Assembly: GCF_002964605.1 (NCBI RefSeq)
Contig: NZ_PQDH01000007.1
Coordinates: 1 to 64,000 of the forward strand
DNA length: 64,000 nucleotides
Direction of reading: 5' to 3'
Source: Vallitalea okinawensis
Lineage (GTDB): Bacteria; Bacillota; Clostridia; Lachnospirales; PQDH01
Positions 23,471-33,217 of the stretch are shown here, in pieces (positions within the stretch are counted from its first letter, which is position 1; each line of letters opens with the position of its first letter). The position numbers and the translations under genes were made by a program. Below the pieces are notes generated by a model. That model saw only the letters and a program-made list of their open reading frames with translations. It had not been told where the DNA came from and did not search any database.

Positions 23471-24829
23471 TTATTCTTCTCTCATCTCTTTTATTTTCTC
23501 ATCATATTCTTTTATCTTGGCATATTCATTATCCCAGAAATCTTGTTTTCTCATGGAATCAATATAATCTTTACTATATCCAAATGGAACCCAATCCTTT
23601 TCTTTTTGCATAAACAGTTGTTCCTTCTTTTCTTCACTTCTAAAGTCAAACACATTATCTGTACCCGCTTTGCTAAATACATCTTTTTTCCAACGTTCTA
23701 GCACAAAATCTTCCGTCTCTAAGTAACGTTTCTCAAGATCTTCTAAAACAGATGAATAGCGGTCAAAACCATCTGTGGCAATGGTTACAACATTATCTTC
23801 AGGACCTAGCTTCAGATATTTAGCCATCTTAATAGCTCCTAAGATATTGCATATACCTGATACACCAAACTTATCCTTCAAGAATTCTGCAACTTTTCGA
23901 TCCATACCAAGTTCAACTAAAACATCTGTACCATCATGGATGACTTTTAATCCTTTTACACAATCATCATCTTCTATTAACACTACGAAGTCTGTATTGA
24001 GTACATTATGAATAAGTGTACACATCTTATCCCCAATTCCTTCTATACGATGCTGTCCACGACCACCATTGGTTAGTGTTGAACATTCATAGGGCTCTAG
24101 GGCAGCTATTTTTGCTTCTGGGAATGCCTTTTTAATTTGATCACCTGCTGCAATTGTTCCAGCTGACCCAGGTGCCGAAGTAAAGCACGCTATACGCCCG
24201 TTACCAATACCTTTGACAGCTTCTACAGCTGAATTACCCGTTACATGACGATGGAAACGGTAGTTAGGTAAAAGCTCAAATTGTGCTAATGACTTATTAT
24301 TCTTGTCTTTCATTAATTCATAGGTTCTTTCAAGTGTTAGGATAACGTCTGATTCAGTACCTGGAGTAAGATCCAATTGTGCACCATATTTTTGAATTCT
24401 TTCGTAACGCTCTTTGCTCATGTTATCAGGCATAATAACGATGGCATCATAGCCCATGAGATTACATATGTAGGATACCCCTATACCGAAATTACCTGTG
24501 GAAGGTCCAAGAATGGTATGTTCTCCTGGGAGAATTTTGCCATCAACACACCCTTCAATTAATGTGGCATATGCAGGTCCAACCTTATGTGAACCGGATG
24601 GAAAGTATTTACCTAACATCACCACAATATTGGCTTCAACCCCAGTTAATTCCTTAGGTAAAACAACTCTTTGGACTTGGTTATTTGAATCTTTCCAAGT
24701 AATATTAAATAAATTAATTGGATCTAATTCATCTTCTTTGCCTTTCAAAGCTTTCTTTTTAATATCTACATCTAAATTTCCTGGATTCAGCATCTCTTCA
24801 TAAGTAGGTCCAAATGGTATATGTCTCAT
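23471..24829 (-). CDS. fold-type II PLP-dependent enzyme
   Basis: 452 residues. PLP lysine in FPSGSHKVGPA (Lys82), glycine-rich phosphate loop after APGSAGTIAAGD and an active-site STGNFG motif. The fold is that of the cysteine synthase / threonine dehydratase family, but the protein is longer than YgeX (diaminopropionate ammonia-lyase, about 400), with a charged C-terminal extension of about 60 residues (DNEYAKIKEYDEKIKEMRE). It could do the beta-elimination or deamination step that YgeX does elsewhere, acting on a 2,3-diaminopropionate-like compound. That is inference from position only. AGAGGAGG ribosome binding site. Confidence 0.8.
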   Translation of the reverse strand: MRHIPFGPTYEEMLNPGNLDVDIKKKALKGKEDELDPINLFNITWKDSNNQVQRVVLPKELTGVEANIVVMLGKYFPSGSHKVGPAYATLIEGCVDGKILPGEHTILGPSTGNFGIGVSYICNLMGYDAIVIMPDNMSKERYERIQKYGAQLDLTPGTESDVILTLERTYELMKDKNNKSLAQFELLPNYRFHRHVTGNSAVEAVKGIGNGRIACFTSAPGSAGTIAAGDQIKKAFPEAKIAALEPYECSTLTNGGRGQHRIEGIGDKMCTLIHNVLNTDFVVLIEDDDCVKGLKVIHDGTDVLVELGMDRKVAEFLKDKFGVSGICNILGAIKMAKYLKLGPEDNVVTIATDGFDRYSSVLEDLEKRYLETEDFVLERWKKDVFSKAGTDNVFDFRSEEKKEQLFMQKEKDWVPFGYSKDYIDSMRKQDFWDNEYAKIKEYDEKIKEMREE

Positions 24830-24842
24830 CTTATTTCCTCCT

Positions 24843-26078
24843 CTATATCATTAATTTCTTTAAAACCTCTATATCGGGTTCAATAGCTAGAGGTTTACCT
24901 GTTGCAGCCATGGCATTCTTTACATCTTTTAAACCATTACCAGTGACTATGATACAAACACTTTCATCACTTTTAATGATTCCAGAGTGAATAGCCTTTA
25001 TAACCCCTGCCAAGCCTGCTATTCCAGCAGGTTCCCCAAAAATACCTTCTGTTGCTCCTAGGGTCTGCATAGCTTCAAGAATGGCTTTATCTGTAACTGT
25101 GATCCAAGTTCCTTCTGATTCTTTAACTGCATTTAATGCTTTAACTGGATTTCTTGGTACCCCAACGGAAATGCTATCTGCAATGGTATTCTCCTCTTCT
25201 GGTTCCAAGGGGCTCTCCCGGATAAAGGCCTTATAAAAAGGACTACATCCTTCTGCTTGAACACCTAATAATCTTGGTATTCTATCAATAATCCCGATTT
25301 GTAATAAATCAAAGAAGCCTTTATAGACACCGCCAATTGTACATCCATCTCCAACAGATACGGCTACCCAATCTGGTATTTGCCAATCTAGCTGTTCAGC
25401 TATTTCCAAGGCGACTGTCTTTTTCCCTTCAACTAAGTGAGGATTGATAGCAGCGTTACGATTGTACCAACCCCAATGTTCTATTGCTTGTTTGGAAAGT
25501 TCAAAGGTTGCTCTATAATCTCCCCTCACTGAGATAACTTTTGAACCATATATCAAGAGCTGAACTAACTTACCTTGGGGTGCTCTTTCTGGTACAAATA
25601 TAACCGTTGATAAACCAAGTCTAGCTGCATTACCAGCTAGGGATGAAGCTGCATTGCCAGTAGAACTACAAGAGATGGTGTCTACACCTTCTTCTAAGGC
25701 TTTGATAACAGCTACTGCAGATGCCCTATCCTTTAACGACGCTGTCGGGTTAAGACCTTCATCCTTAATCATTAATTTATTTAACCCTATCTTCTTTGCT
25801 AATTGATTGGATTGATACAATGGAGTCCAACCAACTTGAAGTGTTTTACTTAGTTGATCATCTTTAATACTCATGACATCTTTGTATCGCCACATGGAAT
25901 AATCTTTGTTGTTACTAAAAAAAGATTTGGTCATCACTTTTTTCAGCCGACCATAGTCATAAGCCACATCCAATATTCCCTTTTCACCACATGAAGGACA
26001 TGTATAAAGGTTTTCATGGCTATCAAACTCTTTTTGACAGATCGTACATGTATAATTTTTGACATATTTCAAAAGCAT
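24843..26078 (-). CDS. threonine synthase-like PLP enzyme
   Basis: 411 residues. N-terminal zinc-ribbon type motif C11-x2-C14 ... C27-x2-C30, then PLP lysine in NPTASLKDRAS (Lys116) and STGNAASSLAGNAARLGL. This layout is that of threonine synthase with a rubredoxin-like knuckle. In this place, paired with another PLP enzyme 13 bases downstream, it may act in amino-acid release from purine intermediates instead of threonine biosynthesis. Start choice: ATG 26078 (GTG codons upstream, and a TTG at 26072 with GGTGATG, are alternatives). No thrB or hom nearby. Confidence 0.8.
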   Translation of the reverse strand: MLLKYVKNYTCTICQKEFDSHENLYTCPSCGEKGILDVAYDYGRLKKVMTKSFFSNNKDYSMWRYKDVMSIKDDQLSKTLQVGWTPLYQSNQLAKKIGLNKLMIKDEGLNPTASLKDRASAVAVIKALEEGVDTISCSSTGNAASSLAGNAARLGLSTVIFVPERAPQGKLVQLLIYGSKVISVRGDYRATFELSKQAIEHWGWYNRNAAINPHLVEGKKTVALEIAEQLDWQIPDWVAVSVGDGCTIGGVYKGFFDLLQIGIIDRIPRLLGVQAEGCSPFYKAFIRESPLEPEEENTIADSISVGVPRNPVKALNAVKESEGTWITVTDKAILEAMQTLGATEGIFGEPAGIAGLAGVIKAIHSGIIKSDESVCIIVTGNGLKDVKNAMAATGKPLAIEPDIEVLKKLMI

Positions 26079-26139
26079 CACCACACTTTAATGTATTTTA
26101 AATATTTTAGTATGATTAAAATTCAAAGGCAAAAAATAA

Positions 26140-26251
26140 GGTAATTTCACAACTTATGATTCAATCTTCTAAATATAAAAGGTATCACTTCATATATAGA
26201 AGCTCAGCGTATTGCACTATTGAATCAACTTAGAATAATAATGAAATTACC
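26140..26251. repeat. 112-bp nested inverted repeat
   Basis: Outer arms GGTAATTTCA (26140-26149) / TGAAATTACC (26242-26251) and inner arms TGATTCAAT (26157-26165) / ATTGAATCA (26219-26227), enclosing about 53 bases. It lies between the adenine deaminase stop (26256) and the threonine synthase-like gene. It could form a stable RNA structure or be a small palindromic element; there is no T-run. Confidence 0.7.
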
Positions 26252-26255
26252 GACA

Positions 26256-27965
26256 TTATTCTTTAATATCCACAAAACTAAAGGTATTCACATCAAATAA
26301 TCCACAATCTGTCAACTTCAACTCTGGAATAACTGGTAAGGCTAAAAAAGCTAATGTTAAGAAAGGATCTATGGACGAACTAACCCCTTTATCCTTTGCT
26401 ATCTTTTCCATCAATTCAATCTTTGCTTCTACTTCTTCTATAGGGGAATCTGTCATAAGCCCTCCTACCTCTAAAGGTAATGTCTGTAGTACTTGGCCAT
26501 CAGAACATATGGTTATACCACCCTTTGTTCTTTTAAGCTCACTGACAGCTAAACGCATATCCTGGTCATTAACGCCAATGACAATAATATTATGAGAATC
26601 ATGGGCAATGGTAAGGGCAACAGCTCCTTTTTTCAAACCATATCCTTCAACCAAACCTAATCCCACATTGCCTGTTCCTTTATGCCTTTCAATGACAGCT
26701 AATTTTAAAATATCAAGCTTTTCATGATAACGAAAAAGGCTATCTTCCACATCAACTTTCCTAGTTACTTTTTTTGTAATGATATTATCTTCAATTAGCT
26801 GAATGACTTTTGCAAAACCTGATTCTAATTGAATATCAAAGGATATATCATTAATATCATGTAAGTTAACAGTATCCATAATCCTTGGATCTGGAACGGT
26901 TTCTGTTTCAAAAAGTGCTTCATTATCTTTGGCGACCAGCTCACCTTTTTTAAAAACTTGATTAATGCTTACTGCTCTTAAATCTTGAAAAACTAATAAA
27001 TCTGCTTCATAACCAGGAGCTATTGCACCTTTCCCTTTTAAGCCATAACATTCTGCAATATTCAATGTTGCCATTTGTATAGCAACGACAGGATCGATAC
27101 CTTTCTCAATAGCTAACTTAACGTTATAATTGATATGTCCTTCTTTTTTTATATCAATTGGGTGTTTATCATCTGTACAAAATAGAATTCGTCGATTATT
27201 CCTGGGTGTTACGCCCCGTATAAGAGTTTTAAGATTCCTCGTTGCTGAACCTTCTCTGATATGCACGTACATCCCTTTGGCAACCTTTTCTTCTAATTCT
27301 TCCACTGATGTACATTCATGGTCTGTTTTAACCCCTGCTGTTATATACGCATTAAGGCTTTTTCCCTTAACATCTGGCGCATGCCCATCGATTAAGCGGT
27401 CTTTCATAAGTTCAAGCTTTTTATGCACTTTCGTATTCCCTAACATAACACCTGGGTAATTCATCATTTCGCCCAGTCCCAATACATGGGGATAGTCTTT
27501 AACTCTTTGCAAATCCTCAGCTAGTAGAACAGCTCCTGCATTTTCATAATCTGTAGAAGGTACACACGAAGGCAACATAATGTATACATCCAAAGGAAGC
27601 TTTTCACTAGCTTTAAGCATATAATCGATTCCCTTTAAACCACAGACGTTAGCTATCTCATGTGGATCAGCAATAACTGTTGTGGTTCCCTTTGGCATAA
27701 CTGCCTTAGCAAATTGTGGTGGCGTCAGTAGAGAGGACTCTATATGGACATGACCATCAATGAATCCTGGACAAACAAATTGTCCATCAATATTGACTTC
27801 TTTTAACCCTTCATACTCTCCAATCCCAACAATAAGACCATCTTGAATAGCAATATCGCCTTTCTCAATCTGTCCATTAAAGACGTTTATAATCTGACAA
27901 TTTTTTAGTACTAACTCAGCTTTTCGGTCTCCTCTTGCAATTCTAACTCTATCTATAGTTGACAT
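26256..27965 (-). CDS. ade: adenine deaminase
   Basis: 569 residues. Amidohydrolase metal site GHVHIESS (His-x-His), later VIADPHEIANVCG, FCTDDKHPIDI, and the Ade C-terminal region with HDSHNIIVIGVND and ITICSDGQ. Converts adenine to hypoxanthine plus ammonia, feeding the xanthine dehydrogenases encoded upstream. Length and motifs are standard for the Mn/Fe-dependent bacterial Ade. ATG at 27965 after AAGGAGGCG. In the middle of the purine operon. Confidence 0.95.
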   Translation of the reverse strand: MSTIDRVRIARGDRKAELVLKNCQIINVFNGQIEKGDIAIQDGLIVGIGEYEGLKEVNIDGQFVCPGFIDGHVHIESSLLTPPQFAKAVMPKGTTTVIADPHEIANVCGLKGIDYMLKASEKLPLDVYIMLPSCVPSTDYENAGAVLLAEDLQRVKDYPHVLGLGEMMNYPGVMLGNTKVHKKLELMKDRLIDGHAPDVKGKSLNAYITAGVKTDHECTSVEELEEKVAKGMYVHIREGSATRNLKTLIRGVTPRNNRRILFCTDDKHPIDIKKEGHINYNVKLAIEKGIDPVVAIQMATLNIAECYGLKGKGAIAPGYEADLLVFQDLRAVSINQVFKKGELVAKDNEALFETETVPDPRIMDTVNLHDINDISFDIQLESGFAKVIQLIEDNIITKKVTRKVDVEDSLFRYHEKLDILKLAVIERHKGTGNVGLGLVEGYGLKKGAVALTIAHDSHNIIVIGVNDQDMRLAVSELKRTKGGITICSDGQVLQTLPLEVGGLMTDSPIEEVEAKIELMEKIAKDKGVSSSIDPFLTLAFLALPVIPELKLTDCGLFDVNTFSFVDIKE

Positions 27966-28017
27966 TTTCGCCTCCTTACCTCTCCACCTATTTTCAAGAA
28001 GATAACATATGATCTTT

Positions 28018-28554
28018 CTAGAACTGTGGTGGTGTGATTGTTGAAATAAACTCTAATTGCTCATTCCCCGTGTTGATAATTTTATGTGGGATACTTGCAA
28101 AATAGTAAATCGTATCACCTTCTTGAAGAGTATATTCATCTTTACCAATTTTTATCCACATGGTCCCCTTTAACACGTGTATAACCTCTTCACCTTTATG
28201 TGAAAGGGGCTCCTCGCATGTAATAGCTCCTGGTTCAAGAGAAGCTAAGAACATTTCCATCTGCCTATTTAGATCTGGTGATAGCAGTTGATAACTTAAG
28301 TGTGAACCAGGAAACTTTAAACTTTGACGTTCTCCTTTTTTAACAACCCGATTATCGTTAACTTCATCCACAAAAAAATAGAAAACTGCAACTTCTAAGG
28401 CATCAGCTATTTTTCTTAATGAAGTAATTGAGGGTTCAGCCAATTCTCTTTCTACTTGACTTATGAATCCTGGTGTTAGTCCTGTCTTCAGTGCCAGTTC
28501 TTTCATACTCATATTGATTTCATTTCTTTTTTGTCTTATTTTTTCACCTAACAT
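28018..28554 (-). CDS. XRE-family regulator with cupin domain
   Basis: 178 residues. HTH about 5-60 (IRQKRNEINMSMKELALKTG, then TPGFISQVERELAEPSITSL), and a C-terminal cupin about 105-175 (SHKGEEVIHVLKGTMWIKIG, GDTIYYFASIPHKI). This architecture is common in regulators of purine and amine catabolism, where the cupin binds the ligand. It sits inside the purine operon, 53 bases before ade, so it likely regulates the cluster. ATG at 28554 with TGGAGG. Confidence 0.92.
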   Translation of the reverse strand: MLGEKIRQKRNEINMSMKELALKTGLTPGFISQVERELAEPSITSLRKIADALEVAVFYFFVDEVNDNRVVKKGERQSLKFPGSHLSYQLLSPDLNRQMEMFLASLEPGAITCEEPLSHKGEEVIHVLKGTMWIKIGKDEYTLQEGDTIYYFASIPHKIINTGNEQLEFISTITPPQF

Positions 28555-28587
28555 TACTATTCCTCCAGTATAACTGATACTGATCCC

Positions 28588-29430
28588 CTACCTTATTTCT
28601 TGAATAAAATAGTCCAGTAGATTCATTGAACAAGTTTTTCGATACTCTGCAGTAGACCTTTGATCATCAATAGGGGTAATACTGGATTCATATTGTTTTT
28701 TAATCCACTCCTTCTTTTCTTTGAGTTCTTGCAAAGAACAACCTATTAATTGATTTTCTATGCTGCGTTCTCTAACCACCTTGGGTCCAACAGCTCCAAA
28801 AGCTACTCTGAAGTCTTCTATAACATAATTTCTAACTGTCGCTACACCAGAAAAAGATACTTTTGAAATAGCATCTGCTTTTCTCCCTCCAACTTTTTTA
28901 TAGAAACTAAAGCTGAAATCCGGTTCTTTTATTATGATCTCTCTTATTATTTCATTATTTTTTAATGAGGTTCTTCCTGGAGCTGTAATCAATTCTTCTA
29001 TAGCTATACATCTTTCGTTACGACTACTTTCTAATACAACTTCAGCATCTAATAGATAAAGTGGTGGTAAAGAATCTCCAGCTGGTGAAGCGTTTCCCAG
29101 ATTCCCACCAATAGTTCCTATATGCCTGATTGCAGGTGAAGCCATTAATGCTGCCGCTTCTTTAACAAGCTTCGGTACGTACTGGGAAGTCTTCAAGTTT
29201 TCCAAGGTAACATTAGCACCAATGTGTGTATATCCCTTCTCTCTTCTGATAAAATTGAGTTCATCCAGTCCAGATATGATGAGCACATCTTTTGAAAAGT
29301 AAGGTAAACAGCCACTCCAATTTCTTCTTTTAACCATCAGATCTGTTCCTCCTGCCATGATGGTCAAATCCCCATTGTTCAATAAATCCAAAGCTTCTTT
29401 ATATGTTCTTGGAATAGTCCCTGCTACCAA
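28588..29430 (-). CDS. molybdenum hydroxylase FAD subunit (system 1)
   Basis: 280 residues. FAD-binding signature TIMAGGTDLMVKRRN (residues about 24-38) and the second motif RHIGTIGGNLGNASPAGD. C-terminal CO-dehydrogenase flavoprotein domain. It passes electrons from the [2Fe-2S] subunit to NAD or another acceptor. Starts with TTG at 29430 (VAGTIPRTYKEAL follows) behind GAGGGG, overlapping the [2Fe-2S] subunit gene by 7 bases. Together with 29424-29897 and 29890-31980 it makes a complete xanthine-dehydrogenase type enzyme. Confidence 0.93.
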   Translation of the reverse strand: MVAGTIPRTYKEALDLLNNGDLTIMAGGTDLMVKRRNWSGCLPYFSKDVLIISGLDELNFIRREKGYTHIGANVTLENLKTSQYVPKLVKEAAALMASPAIRHIGTIGGNLGNASPAGDSLPPLYLLDAEVVLESSRNERCIAIEELITAPGRTSLKNNEIIREIIIKEPDFSFSFYKKVGGRKADAISKVSFSGVATVRNYVIEDFRVAFGAVGPKVVRERSIENQLIGCSLQELKEKKEWIKKQYESSITPIDDQRSTAEYRKTCSMNLLDYFIQEIR

Positions 29431-29897
29431 AGTCCATCCCCTCTTTCTGAAGCAGTCTGTACTGCCTTAATAATCATGTTGTACCCTGTACAACGGCATA
29501 AGTTCCCAGACAGACCTTCTTTAATCTCTTCTTCTGATGGATGAGGATTTCTATGAAGTAAAGATTCGGAAGCCATGAGCATACCTGGTGTGCAAAAACC
29601 ACACTGTACAGCGCCTTGCTCTTCATAAGCTTGCTTCAGAACTTTATACCTTTTCGTTTCAGAAAATCCTTCAATTGTTATAACTTCTTTTCCATTCAGG
29701 GTTCCAATAGGTGCGATACATGAATTGACGATCCTATGATTGATTAAAACTGCACACGCACCACATTCACCTTCTCCACAGCCTTCTTTCACACCTGTTA
29801 GCCCAAACTTTTCTCTTAGGACATCTAGTAATCTGGCTGTAGGGTTTTCTTCAATTGTGACTTCTTTACTGTTCAAAATGAATGTAATCTCAGCCAT
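29424..29897 (-). CDS. molybdenum hydroxylase [2Fe-2S] subunit (system 1)
   Basis: 157 residues. N-terminal plant-type [2Fe-2S] motif GCGEGECGACAVLI with a later Cys (NSCIAPIG), and the C-terminal cluster CGFCTPGML ... GNLCRCTGYN. Standard small subunit of the xanthine dehydrogenase family. ATG at 29897 overlaps the molybdenum subunit gene by 8 bases, and its own end overlaps the FAD subunit, so the three are translationally coupled. Confidence 0.95.
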   Translation of the reverse strand: MAEITFILNSKEVTIEENPTARLLDVLREKFGLTGVKEGCGEGECGACAVLINHRIVNSCIAPIGTLNGKEVITIEGFSETKRYKVLKQAYEEQGAVQCGFCTPGMLMASESLLHRNPHPSEEEIKEGLSGNLCRCTGYNMIIKAVQTASERGDGLW

Positions 29898-31980
29898 TTT
29901 TCATCAACTCCATTATATATTCAGGTGTTGCTGGTATTTTAGTGACTTTTCTATTTATTGCTGTCTCTATAGCTAAAGCTACTGCTGGGGCTCCCCCAAC
30001 TAAAGTCAACTCTCCCACCCCTTTTGCCCCATAGGGTCCTAATGGGTATGGATTATCCATGATAATCGTCTCCATCTTTGCGCAATCACTTGCTGTAGGG
30101 ATAATATAGTCTGTAACATTTTTTTGCTGCATACGCCCTTCTTTGTGGCTCATCACTTCCAACATGCCATAGCCAATGCCTTGCAATACACCACCATCGG
30201 CTTGACCTCTAACAATTCGCTCATCAATGGCTTTACCAATATCATAGACAGACCATATACCAACTACACTTACTTGATAGGTAACTGGATTAACCTCCAC
30301 CTCAACAACATTAATTCCCCATGAGTAAGCTGGATAAGCATCGCCAATTAATCGATCTTCGTCCCATTCAATATATTCAGGTTGTTTATAACGCTTTTCT
30401 ACAAGCACTACGTCCTCTTCTTCCCAGCGTTCCTTTAATTCTTTAGCTGCTCTTGCCACTAAACCTCCAACAATCATAGTGGTTCTCGAAGCGACTGTAG
30501 GTCCAGAATCAGGTACTAGGTCTGTATCAGGATTATCATAATTCACATGCTCAATAGGTAGCTCTAATATATTAGCAACTATCTTTCTCATTGTTGTTTT
30601 TATTCCTTGACCCATATCAACACATGCTACCAAAACACTAACTGTCCTATCTTTTTCTTTTCTCAAACGAACCAGTGCTTTGATATGCTTTTGTTCACCA
30701 CTACCAGTGAAGCCGCAACCATGTAGGAACCATGACATACCAATGCCTTTAAAGATACCCTCCCTGGTATAAGCCTTGATTTTTTTATTGTAATCTGAAA
30801 TCTCCATGGCTTTCTTAAGCATATCATCCATGATGATTGGATCTCTAAATTGACCACTGGTTGATGTTAAGTCACCTTGTTTAGCTAAATATTTTCTTCT
30901 AAGGACCAAAGGATCTATTTTTAGTTCCTTTGCAATATGATGGATGAACATCTCGATTGCAAATATCATCTGTGGAGCACCAAATCCCCTAAAAGCACCT
31001 GTTGGTACTGTATTGGTTTGATATACATCACCTGTAACTGACATATTATTAATGGTATAAGCTCCACTTGATGCTATCATGGCTCGTTGTAAAACTACAC
31101 CAGATAACCCTTTATAAGCGCCTCCATCTAATGCAACATGGGCTTTGAGTCCATCTATCTCATTGTTCTCACCAATATAAGCTTCAAAGTCGATGACAGA
31201 AGGATGACGTTTGGTTGTAAACTCCATATCTTCTTCTCTGTCATAAATCAGTTTGATCGGTTTCTTTATTTTCTTTACTGCAACAGCCACTTGGCATGCT
31301 ATATGAGAAGGAAATTCTTCTTTTCCACCAAATGCACCTCCGGTGGTTACTTGTTTCACGCGAACACCGTCTTCACCTTGATCTAATATCTGCATCACTG
31401 CATTCTTTACGTAATAAGGACACTGTATAGATCCAAGAATGGTTACCTTCCCCTCTTCATATAACCCGATAACACCTTGTGGTTCAATGTAGACATGTTC
31501 CTGATAACCTGTTTTGTAAGTGTAACGGATCTTGTTCTTTGCTTGAAGATAAATCTCTTTTGGCTTCCCCTTCTCAAATGCATAATGAATAACACTATTC
31601 TCCAAATCAAAGGCTGGCTTTTCCTCTTCATACACCACTTCAATCTTATTGATTAATTGATTAATAACTTCCTTATCAGGACCAACTACTAGGAGTATAG
31701 GCTCCCCATAATAGTTAACTCTCTCCTGTGCAAATACAGGCATATCTTCAAAGATGATTTTTACGTAATTTCGCCCTGGAATATCCGTATAATCAATAAT
31801 ATAGTAGCCTTCAGGCATAACAGGCTTCTTTATTTCAATAATCTTAGCTTTTGATGTTGTTGATCTTAGAGTTCTTGCATACAACATTTCTTCATAGAAT
31901 ATGTCATTTATGTACTTAGCTTCTCCAGCTATCTTCTCTGCATTGTCTACTTTATTAATAGAACAACTGATATCTGTCAC
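29890..31980 (-). CDS. molybdenum hydroxylase large subunit (system 1)
   Basis: 696 residues. A GTG at 31980, placed after AGGAGGTGA, is the best start; an ATG at 32013 precedes that site. Aldehyde-oxidase/xanthine-dehydrogenase large-chain motifs: KVDNAEKIAGEAKYINDI, TGGAFGGKEEF, TGAFRGFGAPQ, VDMGQGI and the catalytic Glu in PYGAKGVGELTLVGG. Hydroxylates purine (xanthine or hypoxanthine) at a carbon with molybdopterin. Substrate not fixed by sequence; the cluster context favours purines. The enzyme lacks any fused Fe-S domain. Confidence 0.93.
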   Translation of the reverse strand: MTDISCSINKVDNAEKIAGEAKYINDIFYEEMLYARTLRSTTSKAKIIEIKKPVMPEGYYIIDYTDIPGRNYVKIIFEDMPVFAQERVNYYGEPILLVVGPDKEVINQLINKIEVVYEEEKPAFDLENSVIHYAFEKGKPKEIYLQAKNKIRYTYKTGYQEHVYIEPQGVIGLYEEGKVTILGSIQCPYYVKNAVMQILDQGEDGVRVKQVTTGGAFGGKEEFPSHIACQVAVAVKKIKKPIKLIYDREEDMEFTTKRHPSVIDFEAYIGENNEIDGLKAHVALDGGAYKGLSGVVLQRAMIASSGAYTINNMSVTGDVYQTNTVPTGAFRGFGAPQMIFAIEMFIHHIAKELKIDPLVLRRKYLAKQGDLTSTSGQFRDPIIMDDMLKKAMEISDYNKKIKAYTREGIFKGIGMSWFLHGCGFTGSGEQKHIKALVRLRKEKDRTVSVLVACVDMGQGIKTTMRKIVANILELPIEHVNYDNPDTDLVPDSGPTVASRTTMIVGGLVARAAKELKERWEEEDVVLVEKRYKQPEYIEWDEDRLIGDAYPAYSWGINVVEVEVNPVTYQVSVVGIWSVYDIGKAIDERIVRGQADGGVLQGIGYGMLEVMSHKEGRMQQKNVTDYIIPTASDCAKMETIIMDNPYPLGPYGAKGVGELTLVGGAPAVALAIETAINRKVTKIPATPEYIMELMKNG

Positions 31981-32049
31981 AAGTTCACCTCCTATTTGAA
32001 ATACACAAGTCATAGCATCAATGAAATATTGTGATAAATTGAGGTTAAA

Positions 32050-33120
32050 TTAATATATAGCTCCTACCGGACACTTTGAAAGACATAGCTCACACCCAAA
32101 GCACTTCTCTTCATTAAAAGTGATCCGTCCTTCATAAGTAATAGCAAAGTAAGGACATATGCGCTCACATAATCGACAAGCGGTACACTTATCCAGATCC
32201 ACTTGAGGTAGCTTAGGTGCATATCTTGTTTTTTGTTGTAACCCACATTCCATCACTTCTTCTACACTCTCAAACCCGTATTTCTCTAAAGCATTCGGTA
32301 AATCTTTTATGATCTTAGAATATAAATTTTTACCTTTAAGCATGGCTGCTGATAACATTTGGACTCCACTAGCTCCAGCCATTAAAAATTCAATAACATC
32401 ATCAGCACTTTGCACACCACCGACACCAATAACCGTAAAGTCAGGCAATGCTTTTTTAATAGTATAAACAGTAGCTAAGGCGAGATTCTTAATTGCCGGT
32501 CCAGATGTCCAAGCAAAACCGCTATCATTTCCGTAAACAATAGCCCGCTTCTTCAAATCTATTTTCATTGTAGGTCCTAATGAATTTATGGCTGCAAGAC
32601 CTGAAGCTCCTGCATCTCTCACAGCTTCTGCAAATAAAACAGGTTCAGGTATATGTGGACTGATTTTCATATACACCGGTTTTTCTGTATGCTTACGTAT
32701 GGTCTTCACTGTTTCAGAAATTTTACTTAAATCTTTACCTACATAATGTGTTGATACTTCAAAGGCATCAGCAAAGGGATCCAATAGAGGAATCAAGATT
32801 TCCATATCCTCTTTTGTATAACCCACGCTGATAATCAATGGTGTACCAGTATTACGATCAAATCCTGGAAGAAATTCTTCTAACCACTTTTCTTTGGAAT
32901 ACTCTGACCACAGTTCACAGTTCATCACATAATCTTTTCCACCATATATACAAGGCCTTGGTACCCTTGCAGCTGTTGTAGAAATGGTTTTCGTAACAAC
33001 AGCTCCAACCCCTTGATCTAACATAAAATTCAACTTCTCCAAATCACCAACAAGAGGACCTGATGCTGGCATTAAAGGGTTCTTTAAAACCAACCCATCA
33101 AATTTTGTTTCTAAATTCAC
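32050..33120 (-). CDS. dihydroorotate dehydrogenase-like FMN enzyme with two [4Fe-4S] clusters
   Basis: 356 residues. FMN-binding TIM barrel (about 1-280: LKNPLMPASGPLVGDLEK, VYMKISPHIPEP, VIGVGGVQSADD) followed by a bacterial ferredoxin pair CTACRLCERICP and CFGCELCLSKCP. This resembles PreA / DHODB-type reductases and the FMN part of YgfK. It may reduce or oxidise a purine-ring intermediate (for example dihydro-purine or dihydropyrimidine) with ferredoxin. GTG start at 33120. Its position replaces ygfK of the E. coli-type urate cluster. Confidence 0.85.
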   Translation of the reverse strand: MNLETKFDGLVLKNPLMPASGPLVGDLEKLNFMLDQGVGAVVTKTISTTAARVPRPCIYGGKDYVMNCELWSEYSKEKWLEEFLPGFDRNTGTPLIISVGYTKEDMEILIPLLDPFADAFEVSTHYVGKDLSKISETVKTIRKHTEKPVYMKISPHIPEPVLFAEAVRDAGASGLAAINSLGPTMKIDLKKRAIVYGNDSGFAWTSGPAIKNLALATVYTIKKALPDFTVIGVGGVQSADDVIEFLMAGASGVQMLSAAMLKGKNLYSKIIKDLPNALEKYGFESVEEVMECGLQQKTRYAPKLPQVDLDKCTACRLCERICPYFAITYEGRITFNEEKCFGCELCLSKCPVGAIY

Positions 33121-33217
33121 TCTCCCACCTCACCTCAATTTATTTTTCAATAGCAACTAATATTTATCTCGCTCCACTAGTACTCCTTGTATGCTTGCCC
33201 CTTTATGTTAACCTCAA

